Assembly (NCBI GenBank): GCA_963802575.1
Contig: CAWDJF010000009.1
Coordinates: forward strand, 248,001-312,000
DNA length: 64,000 bases
Source of the DNA: DATFTE01 sp963802575
Lineage (GTDB): Bacteria > Acidobacteriota > Terriglobia > Terriglobales > Acidobacteriaceae
Direction: 5' to 3'
Shown here piece after piece: positions 18,074 to 27,950 of this stretch (the first letter of the stretch is position 1; each line of letters begins with the position of its first letter). The notes beneath the pieces were generated by a model. It did not search any database and was not told where the DNA came from. It saw nothing but the letters and a program-made list of their open reading frames with translations. The position numbers and the translations under genes are program-made.

Positions 18074-18293
18074 AACCCACCCCCTCAAACTTTAAAGAAC
18101 CCCAAAGGAAAACAGAACTCGGACCAGTCTCGAATCGGCCAGCAGGAAAGAAGCACCCGAGGATTGCTGCCAATTTCGCCCCAATTCTAGCGTAGGATGC
18201 GACGTTTGCAAGCGATTTCCCGCAGCCTCGATCAGTTTCTTCGGGTTTTGTGGGAAGTTCGTAAAAGCTAACAGCAGGAGAAAAAAATTCGGT

Positions 18294-19994
18294 TCAGCGG
18301 GGCGGTGGCAGAGGGACTTTGGCCTTGAGTCCTTCTCCTTCGACGATGGTGTAGACAAAATCGGGCGCTACATCGCGGATCGTCTCTACTTTCCCGCTGG
18401 GCCAGCGGATTTCGATCTCGTTGATCTTCGGTTCGGGCCCCAGGCCGAAATGCAGTCTTGGATCGTTTTGCGAGATGTAGCTGCCTCCGGCGCGAACTTC
18501 CGCGATTTGTGTCAGCTTTCCGGCCTTGACGGTGACGCGCGCGCCGATCGCCGAGCGGTTGCTTTTGCCTGCGCCGACGAGCTTGAACAGCACGCGATGG
18601 TTATGGTTTCCGCCCTGGTTAATCAGCAGCGTGGGAGGCTCGCCGACATTCATTAACACTACATCGATGTTTCCGTCATTGTTGATGTCACCGAAAGCTG
18701 CGCCGCGACGGGATGCCGGGTGAATCTGGGCCAGCACACTCGAAACGTCATCAAATGTCCCATCACGATGGTTGCGAAACAGTTGAAGCGGCTGGCGATA
18801 CGGAGGAACACCGGGCACCGAGTCCACCTGTGGATAGACATGACCGTTGGCTACGAAGATGTCGAGCCATCCGTCATTGTCCATGTCAAAAAATGCGGTA
18901 CCCCATCCCACGTAGGGGTAGGTCGGCTTCCCTACTTTGCTGGGAGAACTTTCGTCGGAAAAGCCCTGCTTTCCGAGGTTGCGATAGAGGTTGTCGGCCT
19001 GCTCGGTGAAGTTGGTGACGAACATTCCCAGGCGCCCGTCGTGTAGATAGTCGCCCCAATCGACGCCCATCGAGCCTTGTTGCAGACCTTCGCCGCTCAT
19101 GCCGATGCCTGAGAGCATGCCGAGTTCCTCGAAGGTGCCGTCATGTTTGTTGTGGTAGAGGTAATTGGGTCCGGTGTCGTTGGCGACGTAGAGGTCGGGC
19201 CATCCGTCGTTGTCGTAGTCGCCCCAGACTGAGCCAAGACCGTAATAGTGAGCGGGATCATCGACTCCAGCTTTTTTGGAAACTTCCTCGAAGGTTCCGT
19301 CGCCGCGATTGTGATAGAGGAAGTCTGATTCGCCGATCATGCCCCAGGGCCCGCACTGCACCAGGATTCCCTTGAAGCGGCAATTCTTCTCGTCGCTGCC
19401 GAAGTCGGGCAGATGGTTCATGTCGAAGTGGACGTATCGCGAGACAAAGAGATCGACGTATCCATCGCGATCGTAGTCGGCCCAGGCTGCGCCGGTGCTG
19501 AAACCGCCGCCGGCGACTCCGGCTTTGTCGGTGACATCTTCGAACTTGCAGTTGCCGAGGTTGTGATACAGCGCGTTGCCGCCGTATCCAGTGATGTAGA
19601 TGTCGGGGAGTCCGTCGTTGTCGTAGTCGGCGACGGCGACGCCCATGCCCCAACCTTTGCGGGCAAGGCCGGCGGACTTGGTGACGTCGGTGAATTTCAG
19701 GTCGGAGTCTTGATGGTAGAGCGTGATCATGGGATCGCCGCCGGCGCGATAGCGTTCGATGGTCGATCCATTGACGGTAAGAATGTCGAGTTTGCCGTCG
19801 TTGTCGCAGTCGATGAGGCCGGCGCCGCCGCTCATCGATTCCACGATGTATTTCTTGTCAGGAGAGGAGATGTGCGAGACGGTGAGCCCGGCTTGCTGAG
19901 TCATGTCTGCGAAGTGTGGGGGGTCGGGCGGCTTTTGCGCGGACTGCGCCACCGCGAGCGTCGTTAGCAGCAGAAGGAAGAGGGTTGTGCGCAT
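18294..19994 (-). CDS. Secreted FG-GAP/VCBS repeat protein with ASPIC/UnbV domain
   Basis: Protein of 566 aa with a signal peptide (MRTTLFLLLLTTLAVAQSA). It contains about seven FG-GAP-type beta-propeller blades, each with a calcium-loop motif of the form D.DNDG..D (DCDNDGKLDI, DYDNDGLPDI, DYDRDGYVDL, DYDNDGWPDL, DMDNDGWLDI, DINNDGNIDV). The C-terminal ASPIC/UnbV domain (about 465-550: SAIGARVTVKAG, IRWPSGKVETI) ends the protein. It is likely an extracellular calcium-stabilised propeller; its binding partner is unknown. It is a family expanded in acidobacteria and planctomycetes. Confidence 0.9.
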   Translation of the reverse strand: MRTTLFLLLLTTLAVAQSAQKPPDPPHFADMTQQAGLTVSHISSPDKKYIVESMSGGAGLIDCDNDGKLDILTVNGSTIERYRAGGDPMITLYHQDSDLKFTDVTKSAGLARKGWGMGVAVADYDNDGLPDIYITGYGGNALYHNLGNCKFEDVTDKAGVAGGGFSTGAAWADYDRDGYVDLFVSRYVHFDMNHLPDFGSDEKNCRFKGILVQCGPWGMIGESDFLYHNRGDGTFEEVSKKAGVDDPAHYYGLGSVWGDYDNDGWPDLYVANDTGPNYLYHNKHDGTFEELGMLSGIGMSGEGLQQGSMGVDWGDYLHDGRLGMFVTNFTEQADNLYRNLGKQGFSDESSPSKVGKPTYPYVGWGTAFFDMDNDGWLDIFVANGHVYPQVDSVPGVPPYRQPLQLFRNHRDGTFDDVSSVLAQIHPASRRGAAFGDINNDGNIDVVLMNVGEPPTLLINQGGNHNHRVLFKLVGAGKSNRSAIGARVTVKAGKLTQIAEVRAGGSYISQNDPRLHFGLGPEPKINEIEIRWPSGKVETIRDVAPDFVYTIVEGEGLKAKVPLPPPR

Positions 19995-20029
19995 GGTGCG
20001 GGGCTGGGGCGATTATAGACACAAAACCG

Positions 20030-20095
20030 GCCACGGATTTTCGCGGATTCCACACGGATCAAGAAAGAAATAAAAAATCCGCGCGGACCCGTGGC
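20030..20095. repeat. Palindromic CCACGGATT element
   Basis: Ends GCCACGGATTTTCGCGG and CCGCGCGGACCCGTGGC are imperfect reverse complements around an A-rich centre. It is the same family as 22152-22236 and 31188-31260. It lies between the phosphoesterase stop and the FG-GAP gene start on the minus strand. Confidence 0.7.
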
Positions 20096-20105
20096 GACTT
20101 GGAAG

Positions 20106-21239
20106 TTAATGTGACTTGGGCACCGGGTCGGCCACGGCGGCACAATAATTTTTTTCTTCCGGAATGGCGGGGTTTGCATTGTCGACGTAGCAGGCTTTGT
20201 GGATCCAGTCTTTCGAGTAGGTTTTGCGGACCTCTTCCGGAATGTCATCCTCCTTGATTTCTTTGAAGACGAAATCGATGGTGCCGTCGGGACGCACTGT
20301 GGCGAGCAAGTAGCCGTAAACGCCATCGGCGGCGGCCTTCGCGTCGGTGCTGTTTTTGGGCAAGCGATAGTGTTGCGCCCCGGCGGTGCCGATGATCCAG
20401 CCGGGGAGAACGCCTCCATTCTTCAGCCAGTAGGTAGTGTTAAAAGTGCCGTCCATGAAGAAGTGGGTATGGCTGGCAAGAACATATACATGTTTTTGCT
20501 TTTGCAGATCGAGCAGGCGGTGATAGACGGCGAGGCCGCTGCGCTCGCCTTCGCCCGATTCGTCCATGCTGTGATCGCAGGAGATGCTGAACGGAAGCGC
20601 CTTGTGCATGCCGACCACGACGGTGCGGATCGCGGAGTTGGCGGCGTCATGGTCGATGACGGAGTTGAACCATTTCAGCTGATCGGCGTCGAACTGGTCG
20701 AGGGTGGCGTTGTCGAGATTGATGAAGTCGATGCCGTCCTGAATCCAGTGGTAATAGGTCCGCAGGCGGTGGTCGGCGTGATTGTCGGCGAGGCGCTGAT
20801 CGCGCAGTTGCGGAGTATCGAGCCAGTCGGCAAATTGCTCGATGAACTGGTCGCGATTTTTGGGAGGAATCGTCTCGTGATTGCCAATGCCAAGGTAGAA
20901 AGGCAGATCGCCGAAGGGAACGATCTGATTCTTGATGAAGTCGTCCCAAGCGGCGGTCTCGTAGGATGAGATGTTGTATGGCTTTTTGCTCACCTCGGCC
21001 ATACGCTGCATGTCTTCGTCGACCTCGAAGATCGCGCGCAGATCGCCGAGGTGCCAGTAAAAGGACGCCTGATCGCGCTTCACGCCCGCCTGGATTCCCG
21101 CCATAATGACGTCGCCGCAATTGCGCGAGTCGCCGGAAACGGCGAAGCGCCAGGTTCCGTTGCCGGCGGCGGTTTGCGCGGTGGCGGCAAGGGCGCAAAT
21201 AACAATAACCAGCGCGAGGTGTCTGGAGCGGGCAACCAT
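20106..21239 (-). CDS. Secreted calcineurin-like metallophosphoesterase
   Basis: Protein of 377 aa. The start ATG at 21239 has a perfect AGGAGG seven bases upstream; the longer open frame is not used. After a signal peptide (HLALVIVICALAATAQTA) the phosphoesterase motifs follow: FAVSGDSRN (Asp), WHLGDLRAI (Asp), LGIGNHET (Asn-His), VGMHKALPF (His) and LASHTHFFMD (His pair). They define a di-metal site. It probably hydrolyses phosphate esters in the periplasm. It neighbours FG-GAP/UnbV and DUF1223 exported proteins but no clear operon. Confidence 0.9.
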   Translation of the reverse strand: MVARSRHLALVIVICALAATAQTAAGNGTWRFAVSGDSRNCGDVIMAGIQAGVKRDQASFYWHLGDLRAIFEVDEDMQRMAEVSKKPYNISSYETAAWDDFIKNQIVPFGDLPFYLGIGNHETIPPKNRDQFIEQFADWLDTPQLRDQRLADNHADHRLRTYYHWIQDGIDFINLDNATLDQFDADQLKWFNSVIDHDAANSAIRTVVVGMHKALPFSISCDHSMDESGEGERSGLAVYHRLLDLQKQKHVYVLASHTHFFMDGTFNTTYWLKNGGVLPGWIIGTAGAQHYRLPKNSTDAKAAADGVYGYLLATVRPDGTIDFVFKEIKEDDIPEEVRKTYSKDWIHKACYVDNANPAIPEEKNYCAAVADPVPKSH

Positions 21240-21382
21240 GTTTGCAACCTCCTGATTCGACGGCGCTGAAACTCTAACAGGCGCTTCGCGGAGAGCGAAA
21301 GCCAAGGTGGCGAGCTGTAACTTTGAAGGGTGTGGCACATCCATAAGAGAGGTAAACTTATACATAGAATGTGGGTGCGCCG

Positions 21383-22147
21383 ATGACAAAGTGGGCTGGA
21401 CTCTTCTCGCTTTTATTGCTGCTGATACCGCTCTTCGCGAACGCGGCTGACGTGCCAAACGCCCCCGTGTTGATTGAGCTTTTCACTTCCGAGGGATGCT
21501 CGAGCTGTCCTCCGGCCGATCGATTGCTGATGGATCTGGATCGCACGCAGCCCGTGACGGGGGCAGACCTGATCGTGCTGAGCGAGCACGTGGATTACTG
21601 GAACTCGCTGGGATGGCAGGATCCATGGTCGTCGGCTTTCTTCAGTGATCGACAGAATTCCTATTCCGATCATTTCGGACTGCGCAGTGTCTACACGCCG
21701 CAGATGGTGGTGAATGGCGAGGCAGAAGCCAGCGGCAACGACTGGAACCGGGCGAAGGTGGAGTGTCAGAAAGCGCTTGGGGAGCAGAAGATTCCGCTGC
21801 GGATCTCGGCGATTGCGCTTGATGGCGGCACGCTGCACGCGCATGTCGAAGCCGATGCCCTGCCAGACTCGGTGAAGAAGGCTGATCTCTACGTCGTGGT
21901 TGCGCTCGATCACGCTGAGTCGCAAGTGAAAGCTGGAGAGAATGGCGGACGAAAGTTGGCGCATGTGTCGGTGGTGCAAAGCATGACCAAAGTCGGATCG
22001 CTCTCGAAGGGCAAGAACTTTGCGCAGGATGTGCAGGTGAAACTGAATTCGAAAAGCGATCCTGGAAATCTGCGCGTGATTGCGTTTCTGCAGGAACCCG
22101 GCCCGGGGAAAGTGGTTGGGGCGGCTTTAGAGCACGTGCAGAAGTAA
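21383..22147 (+). CDS. DUF1223 family secreted thioredoxin-like protein
   Basis: Protein of 254 aa from the ATG at 21383 (a GTG four codons earlier is an alternative; neither has a clear Shine-Dalgarno). The signal peptide is GLFSLLLLLIPLFANAA. The DUF1223 signature follows: VLIELFTSEGCSSCPPADR (CxxC in a thioredoxin-like fold, about residues 28-46), LSEHVDYWNSLGWQDPWSS, VYTPQMVVNGE. The motif suggests a redox-active or metal-binding protein in the periplasm; no enzyme activity is known. It reads away from the phosphoesterase. Confidence 0.88.
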   Translation: MTKWAGLFSLLLLLIPLFANAADVPNAPVLIELFTSEGCSSCPPADRLLMDLDRTQPVTGADLIVLSEHVDYWNSLGWQDPWSSAFFSDRQNSYSDHFGLRSVYTPQMVVNGEAEASGNDWNRAKVECQKALGEQKIPLRISAIALDGGTLHAHVEADALPDSVKKADLYVVVALDHAESQVKAGENGGRKLAHVSVVQSMTKVGSLSKGKNFAQDVQVKLNSKSDPGNLRVIAFLQEPGPGKVVGAALEHVQK

Positions 22148-22151
22148 AATT

Positions 22152-22236
22152 TTTCGCCACGAATTTGCGCTGATCTACACGGATTTTTCTAATTGTTTTC
22201 TTGATCCGTGTTATTCCGCGAAGATCCGTGGCGAAA
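22152..22236. repeat. Palindromic CCACGGATT element
   Basis: TTTCGCCACG at the left end and CGTGGCGAAA at the right end are perfect inverses, with degenerate CACGGATTTTTC/TGATCCGTG inner arms. It fills the gap between the convergent DUF1223 and RND genes. Confidence 0.75.
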
Positions 22237-22241
22237 TTCTT

Positions 22242-25200
22242 TTAGTCCGCAGGGTGCGGGACTGGGACCGGTTCTCTTCCTTCGGCGCGGCGTTCGCGCC
22301 AGCCTTCGATAATCAGATAAAGCACGGGGATGAAGATCAGGTTCAGGAAGGTGGACATGATCATGCCGCCGAAGACGGTCGTCCCTACTGAGTGACGTCC
22401 TTTTTCTCCGGCGCCGCTGGCCAACACCAGCGGAACCACTCCGAGAATGAATGCCAACGAGGTCATCAAGATGGGGCGCAGGCGGATTCTTGCGGATTCG
22501 ACCGCCGCGTCCATGAGCGGCATGCCGCGCTGGCGTAGTTGCTCGGCGAATTCCACGATCAGAATCGCGTTCTTGCTCGACAGGCCGACCAGCATGACCA
22601 GTCCGATTTGGCAGTAGACGTCGTTCTGCAGCCCGCGCAGCCATTGCGCGCCCAACGCTCCTAGCAATGCCATCGGAACCGCCAGCAACACGATGAATGG
22701 CAATACGAAACTCTCGTATTGCGCAGAGAGCGTCAGGTAGACGACCAGCGTTCCCAGTCCGAAGAGAATGAGAGCCGTGCCGCCAGATTGCAGTTCTTCG
22801 AGGGAGAGGCCGGTCCATTCGTAGGTGAAGCCTTGCGGCATGACTTTCTTGCTGACTTCTTCCATCGCCTCGATGGCCTGGCCTGAACTGGCGTTTCCTC
22901 CTGCCGAGCCGTCGATTTCCGCCGAGCGAAACAGGTTGTAATGGCTGATGACCTGCGGGCTGGTGGTCTGAGCGATGGTTACAAGATTTTCCAGCGGAAC
23001 CATAGCGCCACTGTCGGTGCGGACGTAGAACTGCTTGATGTCTTTGGCTTGCGCGCGGAACTGTTTGTCGGCCTGCACGTAGACGCGATACGAACGGTTG
23101 TTGAAGTCGAAGTCGTTTACGTAGGACGAACCCATGTAAACGCCCAGCGTGTCGGTGATTTGCTGGAGCGGGATGTGCAGGCTCTTGGCTTTTTCGCGAT
23201 CGATGGTGACCAGGAACTGCGGATCGCTGGCGCTGTAGGTGGTGAAGAGCCCGGTGAGGTCTTTGCGCTTGTTGCCTTCCTGAATCACCTGCTGCGTAAC
23301 TTTTTCCAGATCGGCGAGGGTATGGCCGCCCTGATCCTGAACCTCAAACTGGAATCCACCAAAGTTACCCAGGCCATTCACCGCCGGAGGTGCGAACGGG
23401 ATTACGATGGCGCCGGAAATTCCGGAAAGCGGCCCGCGCACACGCTCGAGGACGGAATCGGCGTTGTGCTCTTCGCCTTTGCGTTGGGCGTATGGCTTTA
23501 ACGGGACAAAGATGATGGCGCGGTTCGACGCGCTTCCGTTGAAACTGAAGCCGTCCACGACGAAGGTGCCGTCGACTTCGGGAATTTTGTCGAGAATATC
23601 CGAGATCTGTCTGCCGATGCCCTTCGTGTATGAGAGCGACGCCCCCGCCGGACACTGCACGGCGACGATGAAGTACTCCTGATCTTCGTTGGGAACGAAA
23701 CCTTTGGGAATTTTGACGAAGGCGAAATACGTGAGGGCCAGACCGGCGACGAAGATCACGACCGCGACCCAGCGGTACTTCAAAACGCTGCGAAGAATGC
23801 GGCGGTATCCCTCGGTGACAGCGTTGATCACGCGATCGACACGATCGAAGAACCAGTTCTTTTTCTTATGCTCGCGGCCCAGCAAGATCGCGCTCAGCGC
23901 GGGAGTCAGCGTCAAGGCATTGAATGCCGAAATCGAAATCGAAAAAGCGATGGTCAGCGCGAATTGGCGAAAGAGGATTCCGGTGGTGCCGGGGAAAAAG
24001 GCTACCGGCACAAATACCGCGACTAGTACGAGCGAGGTGGCGATGACGGCTCCTGCGACTTCTCCCATCGCATCGGAAGCGGCTTTGTGCGTGTTCCTCT
24101 CGCCTTCCTGCACGTGGCGTTCGATGTTTTCAATGACGACGATGGCATCGTCGACCACTAATCCCGTGGCGAGCGTAATGCCGAACAGAGTCAGCGTATT
24201 GACCGAGAATCCCAGGATCTTGACGAAAGCGAAGGTGCCAATCAGCGAGACAGGAATCGTGACCGACGGAATGATCGTGGTGCGCCAGTCTTGCAGGAAG
24301 ATGAAGATGACCAGAATGACCAGCACGATGGCCGAGATCAGCGTGGTGAGCACGTCGCGGATGGATTCGCCCACGGCATCGGTGGTATCGAACGCGAGGT
24401 TGTAGGTCATGCCGGGAGGAAAACGTTTCGACAGGCGCTCCAGTTCCGCGATGGCTTTGCGGTCTACGTCAAGCGCGTTGGCGTTCGACAGCTGCGTGAT
24501 ACCCAGGCCGACGGCATCGTGTCCTTTATATTGCAGCTCGGAACTGTAGTCTTCGGCGCCGAGTTCCGAGCGTCCCACGTCTTTCACCCGAACCAGGGTG
24601 CCGTCGGTGTTGGTCTTGAGGATGATGTTGTCGAACTGCGTGGCCTCGGAGAGGCGTCCAATGGCCCGGACGCTGATTTGAAATTCCTGATTCTGCGGCG
24701 AGGGAGGCTGGCCGACCTGTCCCGCGGCGACTTCGACGTTCTGCTCCTGTAGGGCTGAGACGACATCGCCAGCGGTCAACGCGCGGCTGGCCATTCGCAC
24801 CGGATCAAGCCAGAGACGCATGGAATATTTGCGTTCGCCGAAGATCTGAACGTCGGCCACGCCGGGAATGCGCTTGAGCGGGTCTTTGACGTAGACGTCC
24901 AGATAATTGCTCATGAACAAGGGATCGTAGCGGCCGTCGGGCGAATACACGGCGGCGCCAAAGACGAAGTTGCTGGACGACTTGACGATGGTGATGCCGG
25001 TGGCCTTCACGGCGTTGGGCAGGCGTCCCTGAGCCGTGTTGACGCGGTTCTGGATGTCGACCGAGGCGAGGTCGGGGTCGCGGTTCAGGTCGAACGTGGC
25101 GACGATGGAACTGGAGCCGTCGTTGCTACTGTCGGAGGTGATGTATTTCATCCCCTCAGCACCGTTGATCTGCTGTTCGAGCGGCGTGGTGACAGCGCTT

Positions 25201-25376
25201 TCCACAGTTTGCGCGCTGGCGCCGACATAAGCACTGCTAACGGAGATCTGCGGAGGAGCCAAGTTGGGAAATTGCGCGACTGGCAGCGTAGGAATGACGA
25301 CCGCGCCGGCGAGAATGATCAGCAGCGCGCAGACTGTCGCGAAAACTGGCCGTTTTATGAAGAAGTCGACGAACAT
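22242..25376 (-). CDS. RND multidrug efflux permease (AcrB/HAE1 family)
   Basis: Inner-membrane proton/drug antiporter of 1044 aa, the usual family length. It begins with the canonical MFVDFFIKRPVFATV helix. Two large periplasmic loops alternate with 12 membrane helices. The proton-relay pair Asp409-Asp410 is intact (GLVVDDAIVVIENI), with GFSVNTLTLFG just before it and a second-half relay helix including LSSKNAILIVEFA. It forms a trimer with the adaptor encoded just upstream (25523-26662). No outer-membrane channel gene is nearby, so a TolC-like partner must be elsewhere. Substrates cannot be inferred. Confidence 0.93.
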   Translation of the reverse strand: MFVDFFIKRPVFATVCALLIILAGAVVIPTLPVAQFPNLAPPQISVSSAYVGASAQTVESAVTTPLEQQINGAEGMKYITSDSSNDGSSSIVATFDLNRDPDLASVDIQNRVNTAQGRLPNAVKATGITIVKSSSNFVFGAAVYSPDGRYDPLFMSNYLDVYVKDPLKRIPGVADVQIFGERKYSMRLWLDPVRMASRALTAGDVVSALQEQNVEVAAGQVGQPPSPQNQEFQISVRAIGRLSEATQFDNIILKTNTDGTLVRVKDVGRSELGAEDYSSELQYKGHDAVGLGITQLSNANALDVDRKAIAELERLSKRFPPGMTYNLAFDTTDAVGESIRDVLTTLISAIVLVILVIFIFLQDWRTTIIPSVTIPVSLIGTFAFVKILGFSVNTLTLFGITLATGLVVDDAIVVIENIERHVQEGERNTHKAASDAMGEVAGAVIATSLVLVAVFVPVAFFPGTTGILFRQFALTIAFSISISAFNALTLTPALSAILLGREHKKKNWFFDRVDRVINAVTEGYRRILRSVLKYRWVAVVIFVAGLALTYFAFVKIPKGFVPNEDQEYFIVAVQCPAGASLSYTKGIGRQISDILDKIPEVDGTFVVDGFSFNGSASNRAIIFVPLKPYAQRKGEEHNADSVLERVRGPLSGISGAIVIPFAPPAVNGLGNFGGFQFEVQDQGGHTLADLEKVTQQVIQEGNKRKDLTGLFTTYSASDPQFLVTIDREKAKSLHIPLQQITDTLGVYMGSSYVNDFDFNNRSYRVYVQADKQFRAQAKDIKQFYVRTDSGAMVPLENLVTIAQTTSPQVISHYNLFRSAEIDGSAGGNASSGQAIEAMEEVSKKVMPQGFTYEWTGLSLEELQSGGTALILFGLGTLVVYLTLSAQYESFVLPFIVLLAVPMALLGALGAQWLRGLQNDVYCQIGLVMLVGLSSKNAILIVEFAEQLRQRGMPLMDAAVESARIRLRPILMTSLAFILGVVPLVLASGAGEKGRHSVGTTVFGGMIMSTFLNLIFIPVLYLIIEGWRERRAEGREPVPVPHPAD

Positions 25377-25522
25377 GAAAATCGGCCTTCAGGTTTCAGG
25401 CTTCGGGCTTCCAGAAATCGTTAAGCTTTGCTGACAGCGTTCTACTCTCTATGCACCCTTTGATCACCATAAAGACTGTCCGAAGACGCTCTGGCACCTA
25501 AGCCTGACGCCCGAAACCCGGC
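25377..25522. repeat. Short degenerate repeats between adaptor and pump genes
   Basis: Runs such as CTTCAGGTTTCAGGCTTCGG (near 25386) and GCCCGAAACCCGGCCTAAAG (near 25508) show the same imperfect 6-8 base periodicity as the GACCTC family but with a different base composition. They lie between two genes that otherwise look like one operon. Confidence 0.5.
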
Positions 25523-26662
25523 CTAAAGCCCGGAGCCCGAAGCCTGGTTCTGTTGTTCCTGCACCGGCGAACCGTCGATCAGCACCTGAGTTCCTGAGAC
25601 GATGACTTTGTCTCCTGGCTTAATGCCATCGAGCACGACGTAATTGTTGCCGACGGTGTCGCCGACTTTCAGCGGCTTCTGACGCGCGACCGTTTTGCCG
25701 TTCTCTTCCTCGGCGACGAAGGCGAAGTATTGTCCGCCGATACGCGAGACAGCGAGAATCGGGACTACAGAACTATTCCGCGAACCCCAAACCATACGCG
25801 CGCGCACGAATTGGGCGTGGCGCAACTTGTCCTGATTATTGGCAACCTTCGCTTTCACAAGGATCGTCTGCGTGGTGTTGTCGACTTCCGGCGAGATGAA
25901 ACTCACGCGGCTATCGGCGATCACATTGCCCGCGCCGTCGAGCAACTGCACGGGGAGACCCATTTTGAGTCCCGAAGCGCGCTCGATGGGGACGTACACA
26001 TAGACTTCCAGGCTACCGGGTTGGTCGACCGTGGTCAGCAGCGTGGTGTTGGTGACGCGGTCGCCGACGCGAACCGGGACATCTCCCACGATCCCGTTGC
26101 TGGGAGAGATGACGCGATAGTAGTGAAGCTCGACGCGCTGCTCTTTCACCTGCGCGTCGAGAGATTCGAGTTGGGCCCTGGCCGCATCCAGCGCGGACTT
26201 GGCCTGGTCGTAATCCTGCTTGCTGTCGACTCCCGCTTCGTAAAGTTTGCTGATGCGATCGTATTGCTCCTGCGCGTATTTCAGGTTCGCTTGCTGCGCC
26301 GCGTGCGCATTCTCCTGGCTGCGAACTGTCGCCTCCTGCTTGGTGGGATCGATCTGCATCAGCGGCGCACCCGGGGAAACGTGATCCCCGGAATGAACGA
26401 AGATTTTTGTGATGTAGCCTTCGACCTGCGGATTGATCACCGCTGAGTCGCGCGATTTCAGCGTCGCAACGTAATCGGTGGTATCTCGCACCGGCACCTC
26501 GCGGGCGACCTCGATCTTGACGGGCAGAGCCGGCGGCCCTTGGGGCTGGTCACTTTTCGCGGCTCCGCTGCTGCATCCGATCATAGTCAGGGCCAAACCA
26601 AGACCGAAAAGCGAGGACACAACCCCGGCCTTCGAGCGCGAGATGAAGTTGCTTTTGATCAT
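25523..26662 (-). CDS. RND efflux periplasmic adaptor lipoprotein (AcrA family)
   Basis: Membrane-fusion protein of 379 aa starting at the ATG at 26662. It has a lipoprotein signal (FGLGLALTMIGCSSG). The lipoyl-like half-motifs VEGYITKIFVHSGDHVSPG and VISPSNGIVGDVPVRVGDRV flank a coiled-coil hairpin (about residues 95-165, RSQENAHAAQQANLKYAQEQ onward). A beta-barrel (VEVYVYVPIERA) and a C-terminal domain follow. It links the downstream AcrB-type pump to an outer-membrane channel. The start is the first Met before the lipobox; a longer frame exists but is unsupported. Confidence 0.92.
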   Translation of the reverse strand: MIKSNFISRSKAGVVSSLFGLGLALTMIGCSSGAAKSDQPQGPPALPVKIEVAREVPVRDTTDYVATLKSRDSAVINPQVEGYITKIFVHSGDHVSPGAPLMQIDPTKQEATVRSQENAHAAQQANLKYAQEQYDRISKLYEAGVDSKQDYDQAKSALDAARAQLESLDAQVKEQRVELHYYRVISPSNGIVGDVPVRVGDRVTNTTLLTTVDQPGSLEVYVYVPIERASGLKMGLPVQLLDGAGNVIADSRVSFISPEVDNTTQTILVKAKVANNQDKLRHAQFVRARMVWGSRNSSVVPILAVSRIGGQYFAFVAEEENGKTVARQKPLKVGDTVGNNYVVLDGIKPGDKVIVSGTQVLIDGSPVQEQQNQASGSGL

Positions 26663-26805
26663 GCAGACAGCCCAGACCTTCGTGCCAGCTACCCTAACAT
26701 GCGAACCGCCCGACGGCCAATGACGCCGTGCTCGACCGTTAGACAAAGGGCCGAGCCCGCGGATAGCAAAAAAGAAAGCGCAGCCTCTGCTACATTATTT
26801 TCAAC

Positions 26806-27834
26806 ATGAAACCTGTCCGCAGCTTTGCCAGTGACAACAATGCCGGGGTGCATGCCGAGGTTTTGCAGGCCATTTCCGCAGCGAACGTGGGACACACCGT
26901 CGGCTACGGCGATGATGCCTACACCGATGCGGCGGTCCGAAAATTCCAGGAGCATTTTGGGTCCGACATCGAAGTTTTCTTCGTGTTCAACGGAACGGCC
27001 GCGAATGTCTTGAGCCTGAAAGCGCTCACCGAGTCGTATCACGCGGTGATCTGCAGCGATTTCGCGCATATTTACTGCGACGAGTGCGGAGCCCCGGAAC
27101 GCTTTACCGGGTGCAAGCTGATTCTCATCCCCAACCAAAACGGCAAGCTCACGGTCGAGTCGGTGAGCCATGCGTACCACGGTATCGGCGACCAGCATCA
27201 CGTGCAACCCCGCGTGATCGCGATCACGCAATCAACCGAGATGGGCACTGTTTATCAGCCGGACGAAGTCAAAGCTCTGGCGAAATTTGCGCACGACCGC
27301 GATATGTTCCTGCATATGGATGGAGCGCGCATTGCCAACGCCGCCGTCAGTCAAAACAAGACCCTACGTCAGGCGACGCGCGATTTGGGAGTCGATGTGC
27401 TTTCTTTCGGAGGCACCAAGAATGGGCTGATGGGCGCGGAAGCGGTCGTGTTTTTCGACAAGAAGCTGGCCCGGGATTTCCAGTTTCTGCGCAAGCAAGG
27501 AATGCAACTGGCCTCCAAGATGAGGTTCATCTCCGTCCAGTTCGAAGCCTTGCTCTCGAATGAACTGTGGCAGAAGAGCGCGCAGCACGCAAATCGCATG
27601 GCGCGACTGCTGGAGAAAGAAATTCGCGCGATCTCAAAAGTAAAGATTGTCTATCCAGTGGAAGCCAACGGAGTGTTCGCACAAGTGCCCCACGGCGTGA
27701 TCGCAAAACTGCAGGAGCGCTACTTCTTCTATGTGTGGAGCGAAGAAGAGTCGGTGGTGCGCTGGATGTGCTCGTTCGACACTACGGAAGAGGATATCCG
27801 CCAGTTCGCGCAGTTTATCGCCGAAACCGTGTAA
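26806..27834 (+). CDS. ltaE: Low-specificity L-threonine aldolase-like PLP enzyme
   Basis: Fold type I PLP lyase of 342 aa cleaving beta-hydroxy amino acids to glycine plus aldehyde. Motifs: SDNNAGVHAEVLQAI (SDN.. start), GDDAYTDAAVRKFQE, VFNGTAANVLSLKAL, SDFAHIYCDECGAPER, HMDGARIANAA and the PLP lysine in SFGGTKNGLMGAEAV. It is close in length to bacterial LtaE. The Asp in MDGAR contacts the pyridine nitrogen. It is transcribed alone, divergent from the RND adaptor. The reaction with threonine versus other amino acids (serine, phenylserine) is not decided by sequence. Confidence 0.88.
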   Translation: MKPVRSFASDNNAGVHAEVLQAISAANVGHTVGYGDDAYTDAAVRKFQEHFGSDIEVFFVFNGTAANVLSLKALTESYHAVICSDFAHIYCDECGAPERFTGCKLILIPNQNGKLTVESVSHAYHGIGDQHHVQPRVIAITQSTEMGTVYQPDEVKALAKFAHDRDMFLHMDGARIANAAVSQNKTLRQATRDLGVDVLSFGGTKNGLMGAEAVVFFDKKLARDFQFLRKQGMQLASKMRFISVQFEALLSNELWQKSAQHANRMARLLEKEIRAISKVKIVYPVEANGVFAQVPHGVIAKLQERYFFYVWSEEESVVRWMCSFDTTEEDIRQFAQFIAETV

Positions 27835-27837
27835 GAA

Positions 27838-27863
27838 GTAGCGCCGGGGTCACGCCGGCCACG
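27838..27863. repeat. GTAGCGCCGGGGTCACGCCG repeat
   Basis: Inverted near-copy of the GCCGGCGGGACGCCGGC hairpin at about 10284-10306, located straight after the threonine aldolase stop. Confidence 0.55.
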
Positions 27864-27950
27864 CGATGCTCGGCCAATCTTGCTTTTTACGCTGCCTTTG
27901 ACTAGATTGTTGACCTTCCCTGAAACACAGTTGCGAATGGTGGAGTTTCC

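Noticed and set aside
22242..26662. A complete tripartite efflux operon
   Set aside because: Adaptor and pump are present, but no TolC/NodT-type outer-membrane factor or regulator is adjacent, so only the two genes are claimed.
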